Below, in pieces: positions 1 to 8,746 of a stretch of 64,000 nucleotides of DNA. This DNA is from Kitasatospora atroaurantiaca (GTDB taxonomy: Bacteria; Actinomycetota; Actinomycetes; Streptomycetales; Streptomycetaceae), in assembly GCF_007828955.1 (NCBI RefSeq), contig NZ_VIVR01000001.1, positions 3,844,001 through 3,908,000 of the forward strand, in the 5' to 3' direction. Each line of letters starts with the position of its first letter. The first letter of the stretch is position 1. The notes beneath the pieces were generated by a model. That model searched no databases and was not told where the DNA came from. It saw only the letters and a program-made list of their open reading frames with translations. The position numbers and the translations under genes are program-made.

Positions 1-394
1 CGATCAGTGGACTGGACGTCATGTGGTGGGCGCCGTCGCCCCCGTAGTGGCCGATCCGGTAGACGTCCACGGTGAACTCGCGCGGCGGGTTCACCGTCAC
101 CCTGAAGTCCACCGAGCCGCCCGGGCGGATCACCCCGGCGGAGGCGAAACCTTTGATCTGCTGGTCGACGTCGTCCGCGTTGCCGGGGGTGCCGACCGCC
201 GCGGTCGGGCGGGGGGCGGTCAGCGGCTGCTGGCCCGGCGCGTCCAGGCTGACGTACCAGGGCACCGCGCCCCCGGTGCCGGCCACGTAGTGGTCGGGGC
301 TGCGCAGCCAGGGCAGCGGGCCCTGGCCGAAGGGGTCGGACACGCCGTGCGCCAGCGTGCCGGACTCCCAGCGGCGGTTGAGTTCCGTCCCCAC
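1..394 (-). CDS. N,N-dimethylformamidase-beta-like secreted protein, N-terminal part only
   Basis: The minus strand reads an open frame from a GTG at 394 that runs off the left edge of the window, so only about 131 N-terminal residues are present. A GGGAGG ribosome site lies seven bases before the GTG. The frame contains the motif VDVYRIGHYGGDGA, which is characteristic of the large family annotated as N,N-dimethylformamidase beta-subunit-like proteins, usually secreted in streptomycetes. No signal peptide is obvious at this start, so the true start could differ. Function is inferred only from this motif. The catalytic C-terminal part is outside the window. Confidence 0.55.
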   Translation of the reverse strand, partial: MGTELNRRWESGTLAHGVSDPFGQGPLPWLRSPDHYVAGTGGAVPWYVSLDAPGQQPLTAPRPTAAVGTPGNADDVDQQIKGFASAGVIRPGGSVDFRVTVNPPREFTVDVYRIGHYGGDGAHHMTSSPLI

Positions 395-579
395 GCGCCC
401 CTCCCCACGGTTGCACAGGCTCGGCACGGCTCGCCTCCGAGGGCGGCTCGCTCGCTCCGCCGGATGGCATGTGCCATACGGATGTGCGTGCGGTCCAGCA
501 CACCACAGAGTGCTGGCTCTGCGTCACCCAACCGTAGCAACAAGTACTCCCGACGCCCGATTCGACCTGATTCGACCGC

Positions 580-2109
580 TCAGAGCCGCACCGGCCGCTC
601 CAGCCGGATGCCCGCCGCCTCCAGCCAGACCCGCAGCGGGGCGTCCTTGCCCTGCTCGACCGCCTGGGCCACCAGGGTGGCCAGCTCGGCCCGCCGTACG
701 CCGTCGATGAGCAGCACCGGGCCGTCCAGCCAGTCCAGACCGGGCGCCCCGACGGCGGTGTCGACGGCTGCGCAGCACACCATCGCGGTGACGTGGTCGA
801 CCAGCAGGTCGCGCCCGCTGCGCTCCGGCTGCAGAGGGGGCGCGACCCGGCCGGTACGCGCCAGGTGGGTGGTGAGCGCGGCGGCCAGCGGCTCGCCGTC
901 GCCGTCCGCGAGGCGGGCCAGCAGTCGGGTGAGCGTCGGCCCGGCCTGCCGGCCGCCGGGGCCCGTCATCGCGCCGTCCAGCGCGGCCTGCAGGGCGGCG
1001 GCCTGGACCCGCCAGCCGCGGTCCACCACCTGCGCCGGGTAGTCGGCCCAGTCGAGCTCCTGCCAGCCCTTGGCCGGGGTGCCGAAGCTGTGCTCGCCTC
1101 CGAGCAGCTCGGCGGCCAGCAGGGACACCGCGGCGTCGATCTCGCCGGGCTCCTCCAGCAGGTCGCAGGCGGGCCGGTCGCCGAGGCGGGTCTCGTACCC
1201 GTCGGCGAGCCGGTCCCGGCGGGAGAGCTCGGTGAGGGCGGCGACCACGCCCGCGTTGAGGTGGGCGGGGTGGCGGCCGAGCCGCCAGGCCGGCAGGGCG
1301 ACCCTGGTCAGCAGCCTGTCCCACCCCGCGTAGGCGAGGCCGACCTGCTCCTGGGCGGCGATCCGCAGGCCGTAGTCGACGGCCTTGGCCTGGTCGGAGG
1401 CCCAGGCCGCGACCGAGCGCTCCAGCTCGGCCGAGTGCTCGCGGCAGGCGCCGAGGAGAGTGCGGGTGATCCGGTCGATCAGCGCGGCCGGGCCCCGGCG
1501 GGGCTCGCCGAGCGCGGCGTCCAGACTGCGGACGAAGCGGCGGGCGGCTGCGATCTCCGGGTCGGCCGCGGCGGCCGTGCCCGCCACCACCGGAGCGAGC
1601 AGGGCTCTCAGCTCGCCGGCCCGCATCCACCACAGGAAGGGCGAACCGATCACCAGCACGGGAGCCGGCAGGTCGGCCGGACGGCGGGCCAGGACGCGCA
1701 GGCGCGGGTGCGCGTCCTCCAGCCAGCTGTCGCAGTCGGGGGTGAGCGCGATGGCGGACGGGGCGGGCACCTCGAGGCGCTCCGCCAGCTCGTTGATCAG
1801 CCGGTAGAGCTCCGGGGCGGCCGCCGCGTCCAGCGGCACGGCCGGGGTGACGGGCGGCACGGCCCGTGCGTGGGCCCGCGCCGCCAGATAGGCGAGCGTG
1901 AGCGTCACGACGGCGACCGCGCAGACCACCCAGCGGGCGGCGTCCCAACCCGCCGCGTCGGCGGAACCGGGCGCGCCGAGCCTGCCGGTGAACCGCCCGG
2001 CGAGCAGCACCACCGCGAGGGCGGCGGGCAGCGCGGCGACGGCCAGGGCCAGCCCGCGGATCCGCAGCACGGCCTGGGCACGTGCGCGGGCTGCGTCGAC
2101 AGCGGCCAT
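580..2109 (-). CDS. M48-peptidase-like membrane protein lacking the HEXXH motif
   Basis: A 509-residue protein. I chose the ATG at 2109 because the upstream TTG alternative lacks a ribosome site, while GGGGG lies about ten bases before this ATG. Two hydrophobic segments (about residues 17-40 and 58-78) are followed by a stretch like M48 peptidases: ELYRLINELAERLEVP, then LVIGSPFLW and GELRALLAPVVAGTAAA. In true M48 enzymes the place of ALLAPVVAG holds the zinc-binding HEXXH, so the protein looks like an inactive relative. The middle is helical and rich in Ala, Arg and Glu. It lies downstream of purD in the same direction but is separated by a strong terminator, so it is probably transcribed alone. 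Role unknown. Confidence 0.65.
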   Translation of the reverse strand: MAAVDAARARAQAVLRIRGLALAVAALPAALAVVLLAGRFTGRLGAPGSADAAGWDAARWVVCAVAVVTLTLAYLAARAHARAVPPVTPAVPLDAAAAPELYRLINELAERLEVPAPSAIALTPDCDSWLEDAHPRLRVLARRPADLPAPVLVIGSPFLWWMRAGELRALLAPVVAGTAAAADPEIAAARRFVRSLDAALGEPRRGPAALIDRITRTLLGACREHSAELERSVAAWASDQAKAVDYGLRIAAQEQVGLAYAGWDRLLTRVALPAWRLGRHPAHLNAGVVAALTELSRRDRLADGYETRLGDRPACDLLEEPGEIDAAVSLLAAELLGGEHSFGTPAKGWQELDWADYPAQVVDRGWRVQAAALQAALDGAMTGPGGRQAGPTLTRLLARLADGDGEPLAAALTTHLARTGRVAPPLQPERSGRDLLVDHVTAMVCCAAVDTAVGAPGLDWLDGPVLLIDGVRRAELATLVAQAVEQGKDAPLRVWLEAAGIRLERPVRL

Positions 2110-2566
2110 ACGGCGCGGCACCCCCTTCGGGGCTCGGAGCCGGCGATCGTCGGCGGCCCTCAACGAGGAGGTCTGCCAACGATCCCGGACGCCCGAGCCG
2201 ACTCGAAATGATCAGTATCCGACCGGGAAACGGCGGTGGCCGACCCCGGCTGTGCATCCTGCACGGCACTTCTGACAGTTTTGACGCCCGCATGCGGGTG
2301 GGTGTTCCGGATCGGCACTCTTTCCACCCGTCCTGGTGACGCCGGAGCCGGTGCACAGGGAGCGGCCCCCGCTGCACCGCTGCCTTCAGCATCCCCCCGA
2401 CCAGGCCCGATCACCCGGCGGCGATCACCGTGGCAAGGTCCACGCCGCAGCGATCCAGCGCACCATAAGGCCGATGGCCGGTCCGCGTCAGCCGGATGGT
2501 GAGTCAGTCACCCGAAGGGCTGGAATCCTGCCGCCGACCGGTGTGGCGGCCCGTTCCGGAACACGA
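2110..2566. other. Intergenic region upstream of the M48-like gene
   Basis: This 457-base stretch lies between the purD terminator and the next gene on the minus strand. It must hold the promoter of the M48-like gene. I see no convincing -35/-10 pair, repeat or small gene. Short open frames here lack ribosome sites and streptomycete codon bias. Confidence 0.4.
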
Positions 2567-2612
2567 CGGAGGGCGCTGCGTCCGGTGGGATGACCGGTCG
2601 CAGCGCCCTCCG
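2567..2612 (-). terminator. Strong hairpin terminator after purD
   Basis: Perfect 14-bp arms CGGAGGGCGCTGCG (2567-2580) and CGCAGCGCCCTCCG (2599-2612) enclose an 18-base loop that itself can pair (CCGGT with ACCGG). It sits 11 bases after the purD stop, as expected for transcription termination on the minus strand. There is no T-run, which is usual in streptomycetes. Confidence 0.85.
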
Positions 2613-2623
2613 GACGCCTGGCG

Positions 2624-3871
2624 CTACTGCGCCGCCTTCAGCGCGATGTCGGTGCGGTGCTGGGAGCCCTTGAGGCCGATCCGCTCCACGCCCCGGTACG
2701 CGCGGATCCGGGCCTCGGCGAGGTCGGTACCCGTCGCGGTCACCGAGAGCACCCGGCCACCGGCGCTGAGCACCTCGCCGTCCTCGCCCGCCCGGGTGCC
2801 CGCGTGCAGCACGTACACCGTGCCGTCGGCGGCCTCCGCCTCCGCCAGGCCCTCGATCACGTCACCGCTGCGCGGCGCGGCCGGGTAACCCTCGGCGGCG
2901 ATCACCACGGTGACGGCGGCGCCCTCGTGCCAGCGCAGCGGCTCCAGCTGGTCCAGCGTGCCGTTGGCGGCGGCCAGCAGGACGCCCGCCAGCGGGGTCT
3001 GCAGCCGGGCCAGCACGACCTGGGTCTCCGGGTCGCCGAAGCGCGCGTTGAACTCGATCACCCGGGTGCCGCGCGAGGTCAGCGCCAGCCCCGCGTAGAG
3101 CAGGCCGGAGAACGGGGTGCCGCGGCGGCGCAGCTCGTCCACGGTGGGCTGCAGGACGGTCCGGAGCACCTCGTCGACCAGGCCCTCGGGGGCCCAGGGC
3201 AGCGGGGAGTACGCGCCCATGCCGCCGGTGTTCGGGCCCTCGTCGCCGTCCAGCGCGCGCTTGAAGTCCTGCGCGGGCTGGAGCGGGAGGACGGTGGTGC
3301 CGTCGGTGATCGCGAAGAGCGAGACCTCGGGGCCGTCCAGGTACTCCTCGATGACCACGCGCTCGCAGGACGCGGCGTGGGCCAGCGCCTCCTCGCGGTC
3401 CGAGGTGACCACCACGCCCTTGCCGGCGGCGAGGCCGTCGTCCTTGACCACGTACGGAGCGCCGAAGGCGTCCAGCGCCTCGGCCGCCTCCGCCGGGGTG
3501 GTGCAGACGTAGGAACGGGCGGTCGGCACGCCGGCGCCGGCCATCACGTCCTTGGCGAAGGCCTTGGAGCCCTCCAGCTGGGCAGCCTCGGAGGACGGGC
3601 CGAAGACGGGGATGCCGGCCGCGCGCAGCGGATCGGCGACGCCCGCGACCAGCGGGGCCTCCGGGCCGACCACGACCAGGTCGGCGGCCAGCAGCCGGGC
3701 GAGCGCGGTGACCGCGGCCCCGTCCAGCTGGTCGACCGGGTGGACCGTCGCCACCTGCGCGATCCCGGCGTTACCCGGGGCGCAGTGCAGCTCGGTGACG
3801 GCGGGATCTTGGGACAGAGAGCGGCACAGGGCGTGTTCGCGGGCGCCGCCGCCGATGACGAGGACCTTCAC
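2624..3871 (-). CDS. purD: Phosphoribosylamine-glycine ligase (GARS)
   Basis: Catalyses ATP-dependent joining of glycine to 5-phosphoribosylamine, the second step of de novo purine synthesis, in the cytoplasm. The product is 415 residues, normal for PurD. It opens with MKVLVIGGGAREHAL, the family N-terminus, which is why I start at the GTG at 3871 rather than the TTG three codons upstream. The ATP-grasp core is visible: GPEAPLVAGVAD, YVVKDDGLAAGKGVVV, EEYLDGPEVSL and IEFNARFGDPETQ near the end. No ribosome site precedes either start. A TACCCT box lies eight bases before the GTG, so a leaderless message is possible. Other purine genes are not adjacent. It is divergent from the SLATT gene. Confidence 0.97.
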   Translation of the reverse strand: MKVLVIGGGAREHALCRSLSQDPAVTELHCAPGNAGIAQVATVHPVDQLDGAAVTALARLLAADLVVVGPEAPLVAGVADPLRAAGIPVFGPSSEAAQLEGSKAFAKDVMAGAGVPTARSYVCTTPAEAAEALDAFGAPYVVKDDGLAAGKGVVVTSDREEALAHAASCERVVIEEYLDGPEVSLFAITDGTTVLPLQPAQDFKRALDGDEGPNTGGMGAYSPLPWAPEGLVDEVLRTVLQPTVDELRRRGTPFSGLLYAGLALTSRGTRVIEFNARFGDPETQVVLARLQTPLAGVLLAAANGTLDQLEPLRWHEGAAVTVVIAAEGYPAAPRSGDVIEGLAEAEAADGTVYVLHAGTRAGEDGEVLSAGGRVLSVTATGTDLAEARIRAYRGVERIGLKGSQHRTDIALKAAQ

Positions 3872-4254
3872 GGTTGGCAAGGGTAGTCGGTGGCGGATTC
3901 CGGCCGCTCTTCGGTCCCGTCGGAAGCTCCAATGGGCAGTGTTTTCTTCAGCTCCGCATTGGATGAATCTCCAGCTTCAGCGAAGAAACCGCGGCCCGGG
4001 CGGGCCCGGGTCAGAGCGGCGGGGCCCCGACGACTCGCTCGGAAGGGTGAAATCTCGCCGACCCCCGAAACCCTCTCACCTCGGCTTCCGGAGGTGAATT
4101 CCGGTAACGATCACAGGAGAAGCGCCCCCACGGTCAGCCATTTGGCGGTAAGAAGTGCTGTTGGACAAGGAACGACAGTGTCAGCTCAACGTGCCGTCAG
4201 GCCCGGTACCCAGCCAGGGCCGCGGCAGTCAGCCCGCCACAGGGAGCCCCACAG
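3872..4254. promoter_or_regulatory. Divergent promoter region between purD and the SLATT gene
   Basis: These 383 bases separate two divergent genes and must carry both promoters. On the minus strand a TACCCT box (3880-3885) eight bases from the purD GTG is the best -10 candidate. The plus-strand SLATT gene has a clear ribosome site AGGGAG at 4241-4246. The stretch around 3940-3990 is less GC-rich than its surroundings. No PurR-like or other operator was recognised. Confidence 0.4.
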
Positions 4255-5040
4255 GTGAGCCAGCCGGAAATGCAGCCCGAGGAGAGCCCCTGGGGCAAGG
4301 AAGTGGGCGAGGAGGACCAGCCCGTCGTCGCCTCCCCCGGACGTGCCCCCACCCGTCGCCGTACCGACCTGAGCGCCCGCCAGTTCCCCCTCGGGGACTG
4401 GGGAGAGCCGGCCGAGCGCCTGGAGGAGCTCTACCGCTGGTCCGAGGAGCGGGCGGTCGAGGCGATCGACTGGTACCGCCGTGACCGCATCTGGAAGCGC
4501 CGCTGGGCGCGGCTGCTGCGCTTCGGCTCGGCGACCTTCGCCGTGGCCGGGGTGACGGCGCCGCTGGTCGCCCTCGCCGGTGTCGCCGAGCAGGCCGCCA
4601 ACTGGGGCTACGTCGGTCTGGTGCTCTCGGCAGCCGCCCTGGGCGCGGACCGGGCCTTCGGTCTGACCTCCGGCTGGATGCGGGACGTGAGCACCGCTCA
4701 GGCGCTGCAGCGACGACTGGAGGCCTTCCAGTTCGACTGGGCCTCGGAGTGCGTGCGCGAGGTGCTCGGCCCGACCGAGGGCACCGCGGGCGAGGCCGCC
4801 GAGCGCTGCCTCGGCGTGCTGCGGCGCTTCTGTGAGGACGTCTCGGACATGGTCCGCAGCGAGACCTCGGAGTGGATGCTGGAGTTCCGGGCGACCATGA
4901 CCCAGCTGCCCACCCAGTCACCGGGCGCGTGGGGCGGGCGCAGCGAGGGCGGCGCGGGAGCACTGGTGCGCGTTCTGCCGCCGCCGGGCACCCGGCCCAC
5001 CATGCCCCGCCAGCGGCCGCCGGAGGGCCCGCTGCGCTGA
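4255..5040 (+). CDS. SLATT-domain two-transmembrane protein
   Basis: A 261-residue protein with GTG start and AGGGAG eight bases upstream. After a charged, disordered N-terminus (about 1-40) comes a helix rich in Trp, Arg and Glu (residues 50-88, with ELYRWSEERAVEAIDWYRRD), then two adjacent membrane segments (about 90-110 and 117-137), then a long amphipathic helical region. This is the layout of SLATT domains, proposed in comparative genomics to be membrane effectors of nucleotide-sensing conflict systems. Here no SMODS/cGAS-like synthase, SLOG, TIR or nuclease gene is next to it. Its neighbours are purD and an unknown gene. Streptomycetes commonly carry a copy near purD (from memory). Function is unproven. 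Confidence 0.75.
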   Translation: MSQPEMQPEESPWGKEVGEEDQPVVASPGRAPTRRRTDLSARQFPLGDWGEPAERLEELYRWSEERAVEAIDWYRRDRIWKRRWARLLRFGSATFAVAGVTAPLVALAGVAEQAANWGYVGLVLSAAALGADRAFGLTSGWMRDVSTAQALQRRLEAFQFDWASECVREVLGPTEGTAGEAAERCLGVLRRFCEDVSDMVRSETSEWMLEFRATMTQLPTQSPGAWGGRSEGGAGALVRVLPPPGTRPTMPRQRPPEGPLR

Positions 5041-5044
5041 GCCG

Positions 5045-5073
5045 CGGGTGGGGGTGGCCGACGCCCCCACCCG
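5045..5073. terminator. Bidirectional terminator between convergent genes
   Basis: Arms CGGGTGGGGG (5045-5054) and CCCCCACCCG (5064-5073) with a nine-base loop, just after the SLATT stop and before the stop of the convergent minus-strand gene. Confidence 0.75.
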
Positions 5074-5095
5074 GGCGCTCGCGCAGCGGTACCGC

Positions 5096-5743
5096 TCAGG
5101 CGAAGACGATCATCGAGCCCTGGGTGACACTGCGGGTCGCCGCCGCGTACAGGCCGGCCCAGGCGTGCCGCTCGCGCGCATAGGGGTGGAGGTCGTCCAG
5201 CGGCGGGCCGAAGGGCTGCTCGAGGCCGGTGGGGCCGAGCGGCCGGGTCGGCGCCGGCGGGTTGATCGGGTCGATCCCCAACACCGGTGCCACCGCGTGG
5301 AGTTCCCGCAGCAGGCCGTGCGATGAGCCGAGCGGTCCGCCGGACTCCAGCAGGCTGTCCACCACCAGCGGGAGCTGGAAGTCGATCGGCACGTACGCGC
5401 CCGCGTGGTCGAAGTGCCAGACCAGGTGCGACTGTTCGGCCGTACTCTCGAACATCTCCAGCAGCTGCTCGTAGTCCCCGCCGAGCGCGTCCACCGGGGT
5501 GATCTCGAAGCCCGTCACACCCAACAGGTAGGCGCGGCGCAGGAAGTGCAGCGAGTCGTAGTCGAACGCGGCTATCGGTTCGACCGCGCCGCTTATCCCC
5601 GGTACGTACTCGTAGACCGGCACCTCCGGTAGGCCGTGCGAGGCGAGCGCGGCGTTGTAACGCAGGAGGTCGTCCCGGAACGGGTTCTCGGGGCTGTGGG
5701 TCAGCACGTCCACGAGGGGGACGAGCCAGAGGTCGCAGGCCAT
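5096..5743 (-). CDS. Conserved-looking hypothetical protein, 215 residues
   Basis: I do not recognise the family. The ATG at 5743 is preferred to the ATG four codons upstream because GGAGAGGA lies about 11 bases before it, whereas it directly abuts the upstream one. The protein is soluble and acidic, with no membrane segment, and has well-conserved-looking stretches such as DLWLVPLVDVLTHSPENPFR, DYDSLHFLRRAYLLGVTGFE and a C-terminal ARERHAWAGLYAAATR. Codon use is typical of the genome, so it is a real gene. It is convergent with the SLATT gene and follows the GntR regulator gene on the same strand by 45 bases, so the two may be cotranscribed. Confidence 0.75.
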   Translation of the reverse strand: MACDLWLVPLVDVLTHSPENPFRDDLLRYNAALASHGLPEVPVYEYVPGISGAVEPIAAFDYDSLHFLRRAYLLGVTGFEITPVDALGGDYEQLLEMFESTAEQSHLVWHFDHAGAYVPIDFQLPLVVDSLLESGGPLGSSHGLLRELHAVAPVLGIDPINPPAPTRPLGPTGLEQPFGPPLDDLHPYARERHAWAGLYAAATRSVTQGSMIVFA

Positions 5744-5787
5744 GGGCCGGCTCATCCTCTCCGGTGGGCGGGCAACGACGGCCCACC

Positions 5788-6726
5788 CTACCGGCCCGGC
5801 GCCGGCTCCCCGTTCCCCGGCAGCAGCGGCCGCCCGAAGCGGCCGGGCGGGACGAAGCGCGGCAGCGGCACCAGGCCGAGGCCGACCTCCTTCACCTCCC
5901 GTACCTCCCGCACGGAGGACGCCGACGGCACCTGCTGTCCGGGCGGCAGCAAGGCCTCGGACGGCGCCGAGGCGGCCGGACCGGCCGCCTGCACGGGCGC
6001 GCGCAGCAGCGGGAGCACCGAGACCGAGTCCAGCGGCTGCCCGCTGAGCCGGGCCAGCAGCTCGACCGTGAAGAGGTTGTACTCGTTGACCATCCGGTGC
6101 GCGCCCGCCAGGTCACGCGCCTCGATCCGGTCGACCAGCTCGGTGTGCCGGTCCCAGCAGACGCCTCTGAGGTCGTCGGCCTCGCGCAGGTAGGGCGCCG
6201 CGAACATCCAGGACTGCACGCGCAGCCAGTCCAGGTAGCCGCTGATCCGGCGGTTGTCGAGCAGGGCGGCGGCCTCCTGCCAGAACCGGAGGTCGCAGCC
6301 GACCAGGACGTCCAGCTGTCCGGCCCGGGAGGCGCGGGCGGCGGCCTCGGCCCGGCGGCGCAGCGAGGGCAGCCGACCCCAGTCGTAGCCGTTGGCCCTG
6401 GTGCCGAGCTGGCGGAAGGCGCTGTCCGTGAGCAGGGTGCGGGCCTCGAAGATCTCCAGGAAGTCGTCCCAGGTGTACTCGGGCACCGTGAAGCCCCGGT
6501 GGTGCTCGGCCCGGAGCAGCCCCTGCGCCGCCAGGTCGACCAGGGCCTCCCTGGCCGGGGTCGCCGAGACCCCGTACAGCTCGGCGATCTCCTTGACCGT
6601 GAAGTTCCGGCCGGCCGCCAGGCGCCCGGCCATCATCTCCTCGCGCAGCGCCCCCGCGATCTGCTCACGGAGGCTGTTGCGCTGGATCGTGGGGCGGCTG
6701 TCGCCGGTGCTGGGAGTCCCGGACAC
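5788..6726 (-). CDS. GntR/FCD-family transcriptional regulator
   Basis: A 312-residue DNA-binding regulator. The N-terminal winged helix-turn-helix spans about residues 16-80 (LREQIAGALREEMMAGRLAAG, FTVKEIAELYGVSATPAREALVDLAAQGLL). An all-helical FCD-type ligand domain follows (about 90-235) with metal-ligand-like His in WDRHTELVDRIEARDLAGAH. An unusual Pro/Ala-rich tail of about 75 residues follows the FCD domain. Such regulators respond to small carboxylic acids or sugar acids, but the effector cannot be told here. It lies upstream of the hypothetical 5096-5743 gene on the same strand and after the nitrilase-like gene. Confidence 0.9.
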   Translation of the reverse strand: MSGTPSTGDSRPTIQRNSLREQIAGALREEMMAGRLAAGRNFTVKEIAELYGVSATPAREALVDLAAQGLLRAEHHRGFTVPEYTWDDFLEIFEARTLLTDSAFRQLGTRANGYDWGRLPSLRRRAEAAARASRAGQLDVLVGCDLRFWQEAAALLDNRRISGYLDWLRVQSWMFAAPYLREADDLRGVCWDRHTELVDRIEARDLAGAHRMVNEYNLFTVELLARLSGQPLDSVSVLPLLRAPVQAAGPAASAPSEALLPPGQQVPSASSVREVREVKEVGLGLVPLPRFVPPGRFGRPLLPGNGEPAPGR

Positions 6727-6866
6727 GGCGATGACGACCCCCTCTCCTGGCGCAGCGCGGTGCTGCTCTGAGCACGACGCTGAATACGACGGCGGCTCAT
6801 CTTCTCAAAAATGCCCACCAGGTGCGCAAGAGCCCTAACAGCGGCCATATCCGGACATGGTCCCGG

Positions 6867-7679
6867 CTATCGCTGCACCGGGGCCGGGATCCCCAGCAGA
6901 CGGTCGCGGTGGACGGGGAAGTCGGCCCGGGCCTTGGCCGCCTCGGCCGGGTCGAAGTCCACCGTCAGCACCTCCTCGCCGGCGCCCGCCTCGGCCAGCA
7001 CCCGGCCCCACGGGTCGACCACGATGCTGTGCCCCGCCTGCTCGACCCCGCCGTGGGTGCCGGCGGTGTTGCAGGCCAGCACGTACGCCTGCTCCTCGAC
7101 CGCACGGGCCCGGGCCAGCAGCGTCCAGTGCTCGCGGCGCCGCTCCGGCCAGGCGGCCGGGACGACCAGCAGCTCCGCGCCGGCGTCCAGCAGCGCGCGG
7201 AAGAGCTCGGGGAAGCGCAGGTCGTAGCAGGTGGCCAGGCCGAGCGTGCCCAGGTCGGTGACGGCGGTCACGATCTCCTGGCCCGCGCCCATCACGACCG
7301 CCTCGCCGCTGTCGAAGCCGAAGCGGTGGATCTTGCGGTAGGTGGTCACCAGCTCGCCGTCGGGGGCGAAGAGCAGGGAGGTGTTGTAGATCGGCCCGTC
7401 CGGGTCGCGTTCGACGATCGAACCGGCGTGCAGCCAGACCCCGGCCGCCTTCGCGGCGGCCGACATCGCGTCGGCGGTCGGCCCGTCGAGCGGCTCGGCA
7501 CCCTCCGACCACGCGTCGTAGGCGAAGCCCCCCAGCGGCCACAGCTCGGGCAGGACCACCAGGTCGGCGGTGTCCTGCGCCCGTACCAGGGCGGCCGCCC
7601 TGGCCCGCCGCTCGGCGGGCGGCTCGGCGTCGGAGACCGCGAGTTGGATCAATGAAGCGCGCACACTACCACCGTCCAT
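6867..7679 (-). CDS. Nitrilase-superfamily carbon-nitrogen hydrolase
   Basis: A 270-residue amidase-type enzyme. The catalytic triad is visible: E45 in LPELW, K116 in YRKIHRF and C151 in TCYDLRFPELF. Together with NTAGTHGG near the end these place it in the branch with omega-amidase/Nit2-like and predicted amidohydrolases. The start ATG at 7679 has AGGA eight bases upstream. The longer upstream open frame lacks homology and is excluded. The natural substrate is not evident. In this branch deaminated glutathione or alpha-ketoglutaramate repair is typical. Divergent from the mycothiol-isomerase-like gene. Confidence 0.9.
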   Translation of the reverse strand: MDGGSVRASLIQLAVSDAEPPAERRARAAALVRAQDTADLVVLPELWPLGGFAYDAWSEGAEPLDGPTADAMSAAAKAAGVWLHAGSIVERDPDGPIYNTSLLFAPDGELVTTYRKIHRFGFDSGEAVVMGAGQEIVTAVTDLGTLGLATCYDLRFPELFRALLDAGAELLVVPAAWPERRREHWTLLARARAVEEQAYVLACNTAGTHGGVEQAGHSIVVDPWGRVLAEAGAGEEVLTVDFDPAEAAKARADFPVHRDRLLGIPAPVQR

Positions 7680-7833
7680 GGGACCAGTCCTACGATCGTC
7701 ACCCGAAAGCGCTGCCCAGCTGTCATCCGGCAGCGTAACGTGCGGGTAGCGCGTGCGCCCGGAGGCCGGGGTTCCTGGTCCTCCTAGTCCTGGGCGGCGT
7801 GGTACGGAAGCTGACGGAGGGCCGGAGATTCCC

Positions 7834-8655
7834 GTGACGGACAACCAGACCGTGCAGGCCTACATCGACGCGTGGACGCAGTCCATCGAGTCGATAACCG
7901 AACTGCTGGCCCCGCTGCCCACCGACGCCTGGAACCGGCCGACGGAGTGCCCGGGGTGGTCCGTACGGGACGTCGTCGCGCACATCATCGCGGTCGAGTC
8001 CGAGCTGCTCGGCGACCCCCGGCCGATCCACTCGCTGCCGCGCGACCTGCTGCACGTCACGAGCGAGTTCGCCCGGTACATGGAGCTGCCGGTCGACAAG
8101 CGCCGCTGCCACACCGCCCCCGAGATGACCGGCGAGCTCGAGTACACCGTCATCCGCCGCTCGCGCGCCCTGCGCAACGCCCGGCACGAGGCGGCCGACC
8201 TGGTCCGCTGGCCGGCCGGCCCGCTCTCCCGCGACCTGCCGTACGCGGATCTGCTGCGCAACCGGGTGTTCGACGTCTGGGTGCACGAGCAGGACCTGCG
8301 GCGGGCCCTGGGCACGCCCGGCAACCTGGACTCGGCGGCGGCGCTCGTGTCGCGCGACTACCTGGTCGAGGGGCTGCCCAAGATCGTCGCCAAGCTGGCC
8401 GGCGCACCGGCCGGGAGCACGGTCGCCTTCGACGTGACCGGCCCGGTGGAGTTCCTCCGTACGGTGCGGGTGGACGCCAACGGGCGGGGCGCGGTGGACG
8501 AGACGGTCAGCCTCGCGCCGGACGTGCAGTTCACGCTCGGGTGGGAGACGTACCTCCGGCTCGCCTGCGGGCGCGGGCGCCCGGGGCCGGTCAAGGTCGA
8601 GGGCGACGAGGAGCTGGCGGCCCGGGTGCTGGCCAACTTCGTGTTGACGCCGTGA
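7834..8655 (+). CDS. Maleylpyruvate isomerase-family mycothiol-dependent protein
   Basis: A 273-residue cytosolic protein with GTG start and GGAG six bases upstream. The N-terminal half is a DinB-like four-helix domain with the family signature WNRPTECPGWSVRDVVAHIIAVESELLG (conserved His/Glu metal ligands) and VWVHEQDLRRALG. The C-terminal half resembles an SCP2-like sterol-carrier fold. Family members are mycothiol-dependent isomerases or S-transferases. The actual substrate is unknown. It ends convergently with the MFS gene through a shared hairpin. Confidence 0.88.
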   Translation: MTDNQTVQAYIDAWTQSIESITELLAPLPTDAWNRPTECPGWSVRDVVAHIIAVESELLGDPRPIHSLPRDLLHVTSEFARYMELPVDKRRCHTAPEMTGELEYTVIRRSRALRNARHEAADLVRWPAGPLSRDLPYADLLRNRVFDVWVHEQDLRRALGTPGNLDSAAALVSRDYLVEGLPKIVAKLAGAPAGSTVAFDVTGPVEFLRTVRVDANGRGAVDETVSLAPDVQFTLGWETYLRLACGRGRPGPVKVEGDEELAARVLANFVLTP

Positions 8656-8711
8656 TGTCCATGACGCGGCGTTACCTCTGATCGGAAGCACACCCGGACG
8701 GTGGATCTGCG

Positions 8712-8746
8712 CTCGGTAGCCCTCTCCCCGACAGAGGGCTACCGAG
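8712..8746. terminator. Bidirectional terminator overlapping an MFS stop codon
   Basis: Perfect 14-bp arms CTCGGTAGCCCTCT (8712-8725) and AGAGGGCTACCGAG (8733-8746) with a seven-base loop, followed by TTTC on the plus strand. The stop codon of the minus-strand MFS gene (8739-8741) lies inside the right arm. Confidence 0.88.

Noticed and set aside
524-2392. A 622-codon minus-strand frame overlapping the M48-like gene
   Set aside because: The translation is Arg/Pro/Gly-rich with no domain, and the neighbouring frame gives a sensible membrane protein.
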